NCBI GenBank assembly: GCA_900540365.1
Contig: UQFN01000001.1
Span: 115,860-179,859, forward strand
DNA: 64,000 nt
Source of the DNA: an uncultured Mollicutes bacterium
Lineage (GTDB): Bacteria; Bacillota_I; Bacilli_A; RFN20; CAG-826
Reading direction: 5' to 3'
The notes beneath the pieces were generated by a model. It made no database searches, was not told where the DNA came from, and saw nothing but the letters and a program-made list of their open reading frames with translations. Position 1 is the stretch's first letter. The number at the start of each line of letters is the position of its first letter. Of this stretch, positions 17,143-25,503 are shown piece by piece. The translations under genes and the position numbers were made by a program.

Positions 17143-18627
17143 ATGGAAGAAAAATTAAATGATCAAGAAATTATTAGAAGAGAAAAATTAAAGAAACTTG
17201 AAGAGCTTGGAGTTAATCCATGGGGAGAAAGATTTGATCGAACTGATACTACAAAATCTGCAAGAGAAAAATCTAACGGAAAAACAAATGAAGAACTTGA
17301 TGCTGAACATGTTTATGTAAAATTAGCAGGAAGAATCATGTCTTTAAGAAAGATGGGAAAAGCATCTTTCTTAAATATTCAAGATAAATTTGGCAAGATT
17401 CAAGGCTATATATCTATTGATACTGTTGGCCAAAATGAATATGAAATTTTTAAAATTTGCGATATTGGTGATATCGTTGGACTTTATGGAAGATTAATGT
17501 TAACAAGGACTGGTGAATTAACAATTCGTGTTGAAGAATTTACTTTTTTAACTAAGTCTTTAAGAGTTTTACCAGAAAAATTTCATGGATTAACCGATGT
17601 TGAAGAACGTTATAGACATCGTTATGTTGATCTTATAATGAATGAAGAGGCAAAAAACGTCGCTTTATTAAGACCAAAAATCTTACGTAGCATGCAAAGA
17701 TATTTTGATAATTTAGGTTTTGTTGAAGTTGAAACTAGTGTTCTTTCTCCGATTCTTGGAGGGGCGAACGCAAGACCTTTTGTTACTCATCATAATACAT
17801 TAAATAAAGATTTTTATTTAAGAATAGCAACTGAATTACCATTAAAACGTTTAATTGTTGGTGGATTAGAGAAAGTATACGAATTTGGTAGACTTTTTAG
17901 AAATGAAGGAATGGATATTAAACATAATCCTGAATTTACTACTGTTGAACTTTATGAAGCTTATGGCGATTTACAATCAATGAGAGAAATTTGCGAAGGT
18001 GTTATTAGAAATACTTGTCAAGAGGTTTTAGGTACAACAAAAATTACTTATTTAGATAAAGAAATTGATTTTACACCTGAATTTAGATGGGTTTCTATGA
18101 GTGAACTTGTTAAAGAAAAAACTGGAGTTGATTTTACTTCAAATATTACTTTAGAAGAAGCTCAAGAACTTGTTAGTAAATATGGTATTAAAATTGAAAA
18201 ACACTGGACTAGTACTGGATATTATTTAAATGCTTTATTTGAAGAACTTTGTGAAGAAGATTTAATTCAACCTACCTTTGTTTATGGCCATCCAATTGAA
18301 ATATCTCCGCTTACAAAGAAAGGTAAAGATCCACGTTTTACTGAAAGATTTGAACTTTATATTAACGCTACAGAATATGCTAATGCTTATAGCGAATTAA
18401 ATGATCCTATCGACCAAAAAGAAAGATTTATCGCTCAACTTAAAGCTAAAGAATTAGGCGATGATGAAGCTAATGAAATGGATAATGACTTTATCGAAGC
18501 TTTAGAATATGGAATGCCACCAACTGGAGGTATTGGTATTGGGTTTGATAGATTTGTAATGTTATTAACAAATCAAAAATCAATTCGAGAAGTTATTCTC
18601 TTCCCAACAATGAAAGACGAAAAATAA
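17143..18627 (+). CDS. lysS: Lysyl-tRNA synthetase, class II
   Basis: A 494-residue class II lysyl-tRNA synthetase. An N-terminal OB-fold anticodon-binding domain (about 55-150: VKLAGRIMSLRKMGKASFLNIQD) precedes the catalytic core with motif 2 (FEFGRLFRNEGMDIKHNPEFTTVE) and motif 3 (GIGIGFDRFVMLLTNQKSIREVI). The start is the ATG at 17143 with AAGAGG six bases upstream; a TTG six bases earlier is less likely. It ends the ftsH-dus-lysS neighbourhood known from Bacillus but has its own promoter region, and a strong terminator follows. Confidence 0.97.
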   Translation: MEEKLNDQEIIRREKLKKLEELGVNPWGERFDRTDTTKSAREKSNGKTNEELDAEHVYVKLAGRIMSLRKMGKASFLNIQDKFGKIQGYISIDTVGQNEYEIFKICDIGDIVGLYGRLMLTRTGELTIRVEEFTFLTKSLRVLPEKFHGLTDVEERYRHRYVDLIMNEEAKNVALLRPKILRSMQRYFDNLGFVEVETSVLSPILGGANARPFVTHHNTLNKDFYLRIATELPLKRLIVGGLEKVYEFGRLFRNEGMDIKHNPEFTTVELYEAYGDLQSMREICEGVIRNTCQEVLGTTKITYLDKEIDFTPEFRWVSMSELVKEKTGVDFTSNITLEEAQELVSKYGIKIEKHWTSTGYYLNALFEELCEEDLIQPTFVYGHPIEISPLTKKGKDPRFTERFELYINATEYANAYSELNDPIDQKERFIAQLKAKELGDDEANEMDNDFIEALEYGMPPTGGIGIGFDRFVMLLTNQKSIREVILFPTMKDEK

Positions 18628-18633
18628 AAAAAT

Positions 18634-18686
18634 ATCCCCCCAACAAGTCAAAATATACGCGACTTGAATATAAGGGGGATTTTTTA
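18634..18686 (+). terminator. Intrinsic terminator of lysS
   Basis: A long two-part stem: ATCCCCC (18634-18640) with GGGGGAT (18674-18680), and inside it CAAGTC with GACTTG, closed by an A-rich loop. Six Ts follow. Confidence 0.85.
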
Positions 18687-18699
18687 TAGGCTTAGCAAA

Positions 18700-18817
18700 C
18701 TCAAATACTTTACAAAAGATATTATTTTATATAAAATAATAACACGTTTTTAAACGTAACTTCTCTGCTATATAAGAAATATAGCCAGAAAATATTGACC
18801 AAAGGGAGGTAAAAGGT
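18700..18817 (+). promoter_or_regulatory. rpsF promoter and structured leader, possibly autoregulatory
   Basis: The leader holds a perfect 18-bp palindrome at 18722-18739 (half-site TTATTTTAT), a small hairpin ACGTTT-TT-AAACGT at 18744-18757, and a longer hairpin at 18765-18788. In the last, CTG and CTATA pair with TATAG and CAG around a bulged C. In many bacteria the rpsF mRNA leader binds the S6:S18 complex to control the operon; whether this hairpin is that motif is my inference from position and the bulged C. Confidence 0.35.
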
Positions 18818-19105
18818 ATGAAAAAGTACGAAATTATGTACATTTTAAAAGCCAACTTAGAAGACGCACAAAGAAAAGAAGTTATTGAAAAATTACATTC
18901 TCTTCTTACAAACGAAGGTGCTAAAGTCACTAACGTTAATGAATGGGGTCTTCGTGACTTAGCATATCCAATTAAAAAAGAAACAAAAGGATATTATGTT
19001 GTCATTAAAGTTGAATGCGAACCAAATGCTACAAAAGAGTTTGATCGTAAAACAAAGATCAACAATAACGTATTACGTTATTTAATTACCGTTGATCAAG
19101 AATAG
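18818..19105 (+). CDS. rpsF: 30S ribosomal protein S6
   Basis: A 95-residue S6 of normal size: YEIMYILKANLEDAQRKEVIEKL at the N-terminus, GLRDLAYPIKKETKGYYVV in the middle. S6 binds S18 in the 30S platform. GGGAGGT precedes the ATG. It is first in the conserved rpsF-ssb-rpsR operon. Confidence 0.97.
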   Translation: MKKYEIMYILKANLEDAQRKEVIEKLHSLLTNEGAKVTNVNEWGLRDLAYPIKKETKGYYVVIKVECEPNATKEFDRKTKINNNVLRYLITVDQE

Positions 19106-19122
19106 CAAAAGGAGGACTCTAT

Positions 19123-19548
19123 ATGATTAATAGAGTTGTAATTGTCGGAAGAATTACAAAAGATCCAGAATTAAGATCAACTACTAGCGGCAAAAAAGTA
19201 ACAAGCGTAACTGTTGCCGTAGATAACCTTACAAAAAACGCTGATGGGAGTAAATCAACAAGTTTTATTCCAGTAACTGCTTGGAATAATTCAGCCGAAT
19301 ATTTAACTAAATATGCCAAAAAAGGCTCTTTAGTTGGAGTTGAAGGTAGAATTACTCAACGCTCATATAAACGAAACGATGGTACAAATGCTTCAGTAGT
19401 CGAAGTTATTGCTGATAATATTACATTATTGGAAAGCAAAGGTGCTAGAGAAAATAATGCAAATAATGGATTTGAACCAGATCAAGAAAGTGATGTTGTC
19501 GCTGATCTTGAAAGTACAGATTTAGCCGACGACGATTTACCATTTTAA
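19123..19548 (+). CDS. ssb: Single-stranded DNA-binding protein
   Basis: A 141-residue SSB. The OB-fold covers residues 1-105 (MINRVVIVGRITKDPELRST, GSLVGVEGRITQRSY). A short acidic tail ends in the conserved DDDLPF tip, which recruits replication and repair partners. AAAGGAGGA lies upstream. It sits between rpsF and rpsR, the usual Firmicute arrangement. Confidence 0.97.
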   Translation: MINRVVIVGRITKDPELRSTTSGKKVTSVTVAVDNLTKNADGSKSTSFIPVTAWNNSAEYLTKYAKKGSLVGVEGRITQRSYKRNDGTNASVVEVIADNITLLESKGARENNANNGFEPDQESDVVADLESTDLADDDLPF

Positions 19549-19566
19549 TAAAGAAAGGAAACAAAC

Positions 19567-19794
19567 ATGGCCTATTTAAAAAAGAGAACCCGCAAAAAGG
19601 TTTGTTATTTTACAAAAAATAAAGTTAAATACATTGATTATAAAGATGTTGAAACTTTAAAAAAATTTATTACCCCAAGTGGTAAAATTGCTCCACGTAG
19701 ATTAACTGGAACAAGTGCTAAATATCAAAGAGAACTCGCAAGAGCTATCAAAAATGCAAGATATATGGCATTATTACCATTTGTTGCTGATTAA
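19567..19794 (+). CDS. rpsR: 30S ribosomal protein S18
   Basis: A 75-residue S18 with the typical basic N-terminus, KVKYIDYKDVETLKKFITPSGKIAPRRLTGT and QRELARAIKNARYMALLPF. It lacks the CXXC zinc pair of some S18 types (only one Cys, near the N-terminus). AGAAAGGAAA precedes the ATG. It is the last gene of the operon. Confidence 0.97.
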   Translation: MAYLKKRTRKKVCYFTKNKVKYIDYKDVETLKKFITPSGKIAPRRLTGTSAKYQRELARAIKNARYMALLPFVAD

Positions 19795-19813
19795 TAATTA
19801 AATTAACAACCTT

Positions 19814-19836
19814 GACCCTTTTAAAGGGTCTTTTTT
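19814..19836 (+). terminator. Intrinsic terminator of rpsF-ssb-rpsR
   Basis: Perfect stem GACCCTTT / AAAGGGTC around a one-base centre (19814-19830), followed by six Ts. Confidence 0.9.
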
Positions 19837-19845
19837 ATTATTTTG

Positions 19846-19876
19846 AAAAAATAGTTGAGTTTTAAAGGGTTTTTTC
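19846..19876 (+). repeat. Dispersed ~30-bp repeat, copy C
   Basis: AAAATAGTTGAGTTTTAAAG followed by GGTTTTTTC, directly after the rpsR terminator. The GCA of the core is AAA here, as in copy D. Confidence 0.7.
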
Positions 19877-19967
19877 TTAAAAACAAAAGATTTTGACTAA
19901 TTCCTAAGTACCTAATAAACTAACAATTAATTATCATTAATAAGTTTCTTTTCTATTTTTTTAAAGT

Positions 19968-19991
19968 CCTTTCTATTATATAATAGAAAGG
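19968..19991 (+). promoter_or_regulatory. 24-bp perfect palindrome covering the gdpP ribosome-binding site
   Basis: The half-site CCTTTCTATTAT is followed immediately by its exact reverse complement. The right arm ends in GAAAGG, the likely ribosome-binding site of gdpP, nine bases before the ATG at 20001; the centre contains TATAAT (19979-19984). It could be a DNA operator, or an mRNA hairpin that hides the ribosome site. Confidence 0.55.
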
Positions 19992-20000
19992 TATCGAATT

Positions 20001-22025
20001 ATGAACCGTAAAATTAAACATTTAAGAATTGTTTCACTTGTAATTTATTCTATCCAAATAATTGGAGTTATTTTAGTTACTCTTTTATATGTCTTTAATG
20101 TTTTTAATTTAAAAAGCTTAATGCTTCCTGAATACTTTGCTTTTATTGCTGCAGGGTTAACAGTATTCAATTCTTTTTATATTTTAATCGTTTTACATTC
20201 AATTTATAAAATACGTCAAAAAAGTGATATTCGAACTGTTGATATTGTTGGAAGTGATATCAAAGAAGCTTATATGTTTGGTAAATTAGGTTTTGCTATT
20301 ACAGATGAAAATAATAAAGTTTTGTGGACAAGTGATTTATTACAACAAAGACAAATTAATATCATTAATAAAAATATTTACGACTGGTGTCCAAAATTAA
20401 AAGATTTAATAGATAAAGATGTTGGGGATGTAGTAAAAGTATTTCAAAATAATAGTTATTACGAAGTTAAATATTTAAGAAATGCCAACTTATTCATTTT
20501 TAAAGATATTAGTGATTACGTTACTCTTGATAAATTTTCTAAAGAACAATCAATTTGTATTGGAATTATAATGATTGATAATTATTCTGATGTTGTTGGA
20601 ACAAATGATGATTATAATGATTTAATCGCTAGAGTTAAAAATGTCATTTTTGATTATGCTAAGGAATACAACATTTTATTAAGACATTTTAGAAATGATG
20701 CTTATTTTTGCGTATGTAACTATGCTTCATTAGAAAAAATGATTGATGATGAGTTTAGTTTATTAGATAAAGCTAGGTCTTTAGGTATAAGTGAAAATAA
20801 CCAAGCAACTTTATCAATTGGTTTTGCTCATGATTTCCCTGATGTAAATAAATTAAATTCAATGGCTTCTAATGCAATCGATATTGCAATGTCACGTGGT
20901 GGTGACCAAGCAGTAGTTTCTAGATATGGAAGTGAGTTAGAGTTTTTTGGTGGTAAAACTGAAGCTATAGAAAAACGTAATAAAGTTAAAGTTCGTGTTG
21001 TTGCTGATTCTTTAACAGGATTAATTAGTAGAGCAAGCAACATTATCATTATGGGCCATACCGATATGGATATGGATGCAATTGGTAGTGCTTTAGGAAT
21101 TAAGGCTATTTGTGATAGTTTTAATAAAAGTTCTGCAATTGTTTATGATCCTAAATACGCTGAAAAGAAAGTTCGTACTGCAATGGCTAGTTTATTTACT
21201 AATGATCAACTAACTAAAATGATTGTTTCAATTAAAGAAGCTAAGGAAAAAGTTAAACCTCAAACATTAGTTATTGTTGTTGATGTATCTAAACCAAGCA
21301 TGGTCATGGCTCCTCAAGTTTTAGAAGTATGTGATAAAGTCGTTGTTATTGACCATCACCGTCGTGCCGAAGAGTTTATTGAGAATCCAGTTTTAAGTTA
21401 TATTGAACCAAGTGCCTCAAGTGCTAGTGAACTTGTTGCAGAAATTATTAAATTTTCTACTGCCAATTCCAATATTAAACTTGATCCAACATTTGCTACG
21501 ATTATGCTTTCTGGTATTTTCTTAGACACTGGATTTTATAAATCGCGTACAGTTGGTTTAAGAACATTTGAAGCTTCAGGTGTTTTAAAAGAATATGGTG
21601 CTGATAATGCTGTTGCTGATGATTTATTAAAAGATGAATATGAAGAATATGCTCTTGTTAATAAAATTCTTGCTTCATTAAAGACACCATATTATGGTGT
21701 TGTATATTGTAATTCTGGAGATGATGATATTGTTGAAAGATCAACTTTAGCAAAAGTTGCTAATCAATGTATGCAATTAAAAGGAATTAATGCTTGCTTT
21801 GTAATTGGTAAGACAAATAACAACGAAATTCGTATTAGTGCTAGAAGTGATGGTACAATTAATGTACAAGTATTATGTGAAAAACTAGGTGGTGGAGGTC
21901 ATTTTTCAATGGCTGCCGCAGCATTTAAGGATAAAAATTCTAAACAAGTTGAAAGTTTATTACTTGAAACTTTAGATGAATATTTATCAGATGCAAGAGC
22001 GCAACAAGCAAAGAAGGAGGATTAA
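20001..22025 (+). CDS. gdpP: Cyclic-di-AMP phosphodiesterase GdpP (YybT)
   Basis: A 674-residue membrane-bound enzyme that degrades c-di-AMP. In order: two N-terminal transmembrane helices (about 10-30 and 40-65), a PAS-like domain (about 85-155), a degenerate GGDEF-like domain (about 175-310, ending SRGGDQAVVSRYG), the DHH domain with GHTDMDMDAIG and VIDHHRR, and DHHA1 with LGGGGHFSMAAAAF. All key metal-binding residues of the DHH/DHHA1 part are visible. It heads the gdpP-rplI-dnaB operon typical of Firmicutes. Its start region lies under a perfect palindrome, suggesting control of transcription or translation. Confidence 0.95.
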   Translation: MNRKIKHLRIVSLVIYSIQIIGVILVTLLYVFNVFNLKSLMLPEYFAFIAAGLTVFNSFYILIVLHSIYKIRQKSDIRTVDIVGSDIKEAYMFGKLGFAITDENNKVLWTSDLLQQRQINIINKNIYDWCPKLKDLIDKDVGDVVKVFQNNSYYEVKYLRNANLFIFKDISDYVTLDKFSKEQSICIGIIMIDNYSDVVGTNDDYNDLIARVKNVIFDYAKEYNILLRHFRNDAYFCVCNYASLEKMIDDEFSLLDKARSLGISENNQATLSIGFAHDFPDVNKLNSMASNAIDIAMSRGGDQAVVSRYGSELEFFGGKTEAIEKRNKVKVRVVADSLTGLISRASNIIIMGHTDMDMDAIGSALGIKAICDSFNKSSAIVYDPKYAEKKVRTAMASLFTNDQLTKMIVSIKEAKEKVKPQTLVIVVDVSKPSMVMAPQVLEVCDKVVVIDHHRRAEEFIENPVLSYIEPSASSASELVAEIIKFSTANSNIKLDPTFATIMLSGIFLDTGFYKSRTVGLRTFEASGVLKEYGADNAVADDLLKDEYEEYALVNKILASLKTPYYGVVYCNSGDDDIVERSTLAKVANQCMQLKGINACFVIGKTNNNEIRISARSDGTINVQVLCEKLGGGGHFSMAAAAFKDKNSKQVESLLLETLDEYLSDARAQQAKKED

Positions 22026-22027
22026 TT

Positions 22028-22477
22028 ATGGAGATTATTTTATTAAAAGATGTTAAAGGTGTTGGCAAAAAAGGCGAATCTAAAAATGTTAGTGATGGAT
22101 ATGCTAATAACTTTTTAATTCCTCGTAAACTTGCTGTAATTAAAACTGAAGCTAGTCTTGCTACCTTGGAAAAAGAAAAAGAAAATTATCGATTAGAACA
22201 AGAAGAGTTAGAAAAGAAAGCTAACGAAAATAAAAAACTTTTAGAATCAATGACTTTTGAATTTACTGCCAAAGCACAAAAAGATGGTCGTATGGCTGGA
22301 ACTATTTCAACAAAAGTTATTGTTGAAAAGATTAAAAAAGATTTAAATATTGAACTCGATAAAAGAAAATTTATCGATAAAATTGTTGTTAATGCTTTTG
22401 GTGTTACTAATTTGAAAATTGAGTTATTTAAAGGTATTTTTGCTACATTAAAAATTCATGTTAGTGAGGAAAAATAA
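22028..22477 (+). CDS. rplI: 50S ribosomal protein L9
   Basis: A 149-residue L9 with the N-terminal domain signature (VILLKDVKGVGKKGESKNVSDGYANNFLIPRKLA-like, residues 1-40), the long connecting helix (about 45-75) and the C-terminal RNA-binding domain. AAGGAGGATT lies at the end of gdpP. The stop overlaps the dnaB start by one base. Confidence 0.97.
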   Translation: MEIILLKDVKGVGKKGESKNVSDGYANNFLIPRKLAVIKTEASLATLEKEKENYRLEQEELEKKANENKKLLESMTFEFTAKAQKDGRMAGTISTKVIVEKIKKDLNIELDKRKFIDKIVVNAFGVTNLKIELFKGIFATLKIHVSEEK

Positions 22478-23940
22478 TGGCTAGTTCAAATAAATTACCT
22501 TGTGATACATTTACTGAAAATACAGTTTTAGGTTTGATGTTAAGTGATAATAAAATGGCAACTGCTATTTTATCAAATATTACACTTGAAGATTTTTATG
22601 AAGAAAATTATCAAAATCAAACTGTTTTTAGAGCAATTAAAAGAGTAAGTGATCGTGGTGATATTATTGATATTACAAGCGTAGTTAGTGAACTCGTCTT
22701 AATGAAGGAGCTTGATAATGTTAGTGAATCTTATATTTATAATTTAGTTGAACAAACAATTTCGACAACAAATTATGAGTATTATGTAAATATTTTAAAA
22801 GACTATACTTTATTAAGAAACTTTATAAAGGCTGTTAATGAAATTAAAAACGAATATGAAACTAAAGACATTAAAAATATTAACGATTTCATTTCAAAAA
22901 GTGGCGAAAAAATAAACGAAATTATTAAAAATAGAAGAGTTAGTGGATTCAAAAAAGGTGAAGAAGTCGCTACTTTTGTTACAGATGAATTAGTAAATCG
23001 AATCGCGGACGATTATGAAACTCTTCCTGGAATAACTACTGGATTTGAAAATCTTGACCGTATTACTGGAGGATTTAAAAAAGGTGAATTAATTTATTTA
23101 GCTGCTCGTCCTTCGGTTGGTAAAACTGCTCTTGCTTTAAATTTATGTTATAACGCTGCTAGTAAATCTCATCGACCTGTTGCTATGTTTGAAATGGAAA
23201 TGAGAGCTGAGACCTTATTTAAGAGATTACTAGCTTCAAGAAGTACTGTTGAACTTGATAGAATAAATAAAGGTTTTTTAAGTAAACAAGATAAGTTAAA
23301 AATTAGAGAAGCTTCTAATGAAATTTCAAAAGTCCCTTTATACATTGATGATAGTACTAGTACAACAATCGAAGATATTATTGTTAAATCAAGAAAACTT
23401 AAAAACGAAATTGGCGATTTAGGTTTAATTATGATTGACTATATTGGTATTATTAGTGATTCAAAATTTGTTAATAAAAATGATTCTAGACAAAATATAG
23501 TTTCATCTTATTCAAGAAAATTAAAAGAATTAGCTATTGAATTAAATGTTCCGATTTTAGTTTTATCGCAATTAACCAGAAAGGTTGATGACCGTGAAGG
23601 TAAAAAACCTCAATTAATTGACTTAAGAGAATCTGGTTCGCTTGAACAAGACGCTGATCAAGTTTTATTAATTTATCGTCCAGCATATTATACAGATCAA
23701 GGTATTTCAATTAATGGAGATAATAAAAAATATAATCGTAATGAAGACAATAGCATAAAAGCTCAAGAAAATCCTGAAGTACGTAGTAGTGATGGTGGAG
23801 ATATTGTTAACTTAAATTTGGCAAAAAATAGAAATGGTCCTATTGGTAATGTTAACTTGTTGTTCTTTAAGAGTTATGGAAGATTTACTGCTCCAGCAAA
23901 GGCTACTGAAGAAATTATTAGTGGTTTCCAAGAGGGTTAA
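22477..23940 (+). CDS. dnaB: Replicative DNA helicase DnaB (Bacillus DnaC)
   Basis: A 487-residue hexameric replication-fork helicase. The N-terminal domain (about 1-110) starts PCDTFTENTVLGLMLSD. The RecA-like motor has Walker A AARPSVGKTALAL, EMEMRAETLFKRL, the Walker B region LIMIDYIGII, LSQLTRKVDDREGKKPQLIDLRESGSLEQDAD and a C-terminal NRNGPIGNVNLLF. The stretch between EQDADQVLLIYRP and the C-terminal motif is somewhat long but in range. It is coupled to rplI. Confidence 0.97.
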   Translation: MASSNKLPCDTFTENTVLGLMLSDNKMATAILSNITLEDFYEENYQNQTVFRAIKRVSDRGDIIDITSVVSELVLMKELDNVSESYIYNLVEQTISTTNYEYYVNILKDYTLLRNFIKAVNEIKNEYETKDIKNINDFISKSGEKINEIIKNRRVSGFKKGEEVATFVTDELVNRIADDYETLPGITTGFENLDRITGGFKKGELIYLAARPSVGKTALALNLCYNAASKSHRPVAMFEMEMRAETLFKRLLASRSTVELDRINKGFLSKQDKLKIREASNEISKVPLYIDDSTSTTIEDIIVKSRKLKNEIGDLGLIMIDYIGIISDSKFVNKNDSRQNIVSSYSRKLKELAIELNVPILVLSQLTRKVDDREGKKPQLIDLRESGSLEQDADQVLLIYRPAYYTDQGISINGDNKKYNRNEDNSIKAQENPEVRSSDGGDIVNLNLAKNRNGPIGNVNLLFFKSYGRFTAPAKATEEIISGFQEG

Positions 23941-23942
23941 TA

Positions 23943-24680
23943 ATGAATTTACATGTTATTGCTAGTGGTTCAAAAGGAAACGCGGCAATTGTTTATGATG
24001 AAAAAACCCATATTTTAATTGATGTTGGTATTTCAAAACAAGAATTAATAAACGGTTTAAAAGAGATAAAATTATCTTTAAAAGATATTGATTTTGTATT
24101 GATTACACATGATCATTCTGATCATATTAAAAATGTTCATATTTTTAATATGAATAAATGTTATGCTCCACTAGGAGTTTTACCTCTTAAAAATAGTAAT
24201 ATTTTAATTCCGTTTAATGAATATAACTTTAATTCAATTACAGTAAAAGTTATAAAATCATCTCATGATGCTACAAATTCATGCGGATTTATTTTTAAAA
24301 ATAATAATGAAGAATTAGTATATTTAACTGATACAGGTTATATTCCAAGTGAAACTTTAAAAATAATTAAAAATAAAGAATATTACTTTATAGAATCTAA
24401 TCATGATGTTGGTATGTTATTAGAATCTTCTAGACCTAATTTATTAAAAAGAAGAATTTTATCATTTAAAGGTCATTTATCTAACGAACAATGTGCCTAT
24501 TATTTAGTTGAATTAGTTGGTGAAAAAACTAAAAAAGTTTTATTAGCTCATATTAGTGAAGAATGTAATAGCTTTGAGAAAATATTTGAAACATTTGAAG
24601 ATGTTTTTAATGAAGAAAACTTTAAGTATAAACAAATTGAGTTCTTTGTAACTTTTCAACATAAAAGTGTCGATTTATGA
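23943..24680 (+). CDS. walJ: Metallo-beta-lactamase-fold hydrolase, YycJ/WalJ family
   Basis: A 245-residue MBL-fold protein. It shows VIASGSKGNAAIVY at the N-terminus, the metal motif THDHSDHI (near residue 57), a later SHDATNSCGF, the LTDTGY aspartate and ESNHD. This set is typical of YycJ/WalJ exonuclease-like proteins, linked in Bacillus to the walRK region and to coordination of replication. Here the two-component genes are absent, and it sits between dnaB and rlmH. It overlaps rlmH by four bases (ATGA). Confidence 0.88.
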   Translation: MNLHVIASGSKGNAAIVYDEKTHILIDVGISKQELINGLKEIKLSLKDIDFVLITHDHSDHIKNVHIFNMNKCYAPLGVLPLKNSNILIPFNEYNFNSITVKVIKSSHDATNSCGFIFKNNNEELVYLTDTGYIPSETLKIIKNKEYYFIESNHDVGMLLESSRPNLLKRRILSFKGHLSNEQCAYYLVELVGEKTKKVLLAHISEECNSFEKIFETFEDVFNEENFKYKQIEFFVTFQHKSVDL

Positions 24681-25159
24681 TAAGAATAAATATTTATACG
24701 ATTGGTACATTAAAAGAAAAATATCTTAAGGAAATGTCCTTAGAATTTTTAAAAAGGCTGCAAAAGTTCACTAAAATTTCTGTTCTTGAATTTGAAGAAC
24801 TTGATATTAATCGTTTAAACTCTTATAAAAATGTAAATGATTTTTTAGAAAAAGAAGATAAAATTATTCTTTCAAAAATTAAACCTAACGATTATTTAAT
24901 TTTACTTGATTTACATGGAAAAGCTTTATCAAGTGAAGACTTTGCAAAGATGATTGAAGATGTTTCTTCTACTTTAAGAGGTGACTTAAATTTTGTAATT
25001 GGTGGAACATTAGGAGTTTCAAATTCTTTAAGAGAAAGAGCAAACTTTTCATTAAAAATAAGTGATTTAACTTTTACACATCAAATGACTAGAGTTATTT
25101 TACTTGAACAAATATATCGTGCTTTTAAAATTATTAATCATGAAGCATATCACCATTAG
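24677..25159 (+). CDS. rlmH: 23S rRNA (pseudouridine1915-N3) methyltransferase RlmH
   Basis: A 160-residue SPOUT methyltransferase that modifies helix 69 of 23S rRNA. It begins with the conserved INIYTIGTLKEKYLKE segment and ends with the trefoil-knot motif: FVIGGTLGVS, then THQMTRVILLEQIYRAFKII and YHH at the C-terminus. The usual GGPYG is GGTLG here. In Bacillus rlmH also follows yycJ, with a gap. Confidence 0.95.
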   Translation: MIRINIYTIGTLKEKYLKEMSLEFLKRLQKFTKISVLEFEELDINRLNSYKNVNDFLEKEDKIILSKIKPNDYLILLDLHGKALSSEDFAKMIEDVSSTLRGDLNFVIGGTLGVSNSLRERANFSLKISDLTFTHQMTRVILLEQIYRAFKIINHEAYHH

Positions 25160-25167
25160 GAGAATAT

Positions 25168-25503
25168 ATGAATTACGAATTATTTAAAGACTTTGAAAGT
25201 TTTGAGGACGAAGCAAGTAGAACTTGCGGTTGTTTTAAAATTGATGATAACTTTTTTATTGTTGAACCTAATTTTTATACACAATTACTTGGAATGAAAG
25301 AACATCATTTAGATAAATTTGATTTAATATTTAATAGTTTAATTGAGATTGTAAAGAAAAATAAAAAAGTCATTTTTACAGCGGATTATGAATTTCCAGC
25401 TTGTTATAAAAATGACTTTATTTATCGAGAAATAACCGATATTACAGATCCTTTATTGATTTTTGTTGAAGATAAATCAAGAGGAAGTGATTACGGAGAT
25501 TAA
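25168..25503 (+). CDS. Conserved-looking small protein, function unknown
   Basis: A 111-residue soluble, acidic protein. No family is recognised. It has a short CGCF motif near residue 20 and alternates hydrophobic segments suggestive of a mixed alpha/beta fold. AGGAGAA precedes the ATG only a few bases after rlmH, so it belongs to the same operon. Its end overlaps the end of the convergent downstream gene by four bases. Codon use matches its neighbours, so it is probably a real chromosomal gene. Confidence 0.65.
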   Translation: MNYELFKDFESFEDEASRTCGCFKIDDNFFIVEPNFYTQLLGMKEHHLDKFDLIFNSLIEIVKKNKKVIFTADYEFPACYKNDFIYREITDITDPLLIFVEDKSRGSDYGD

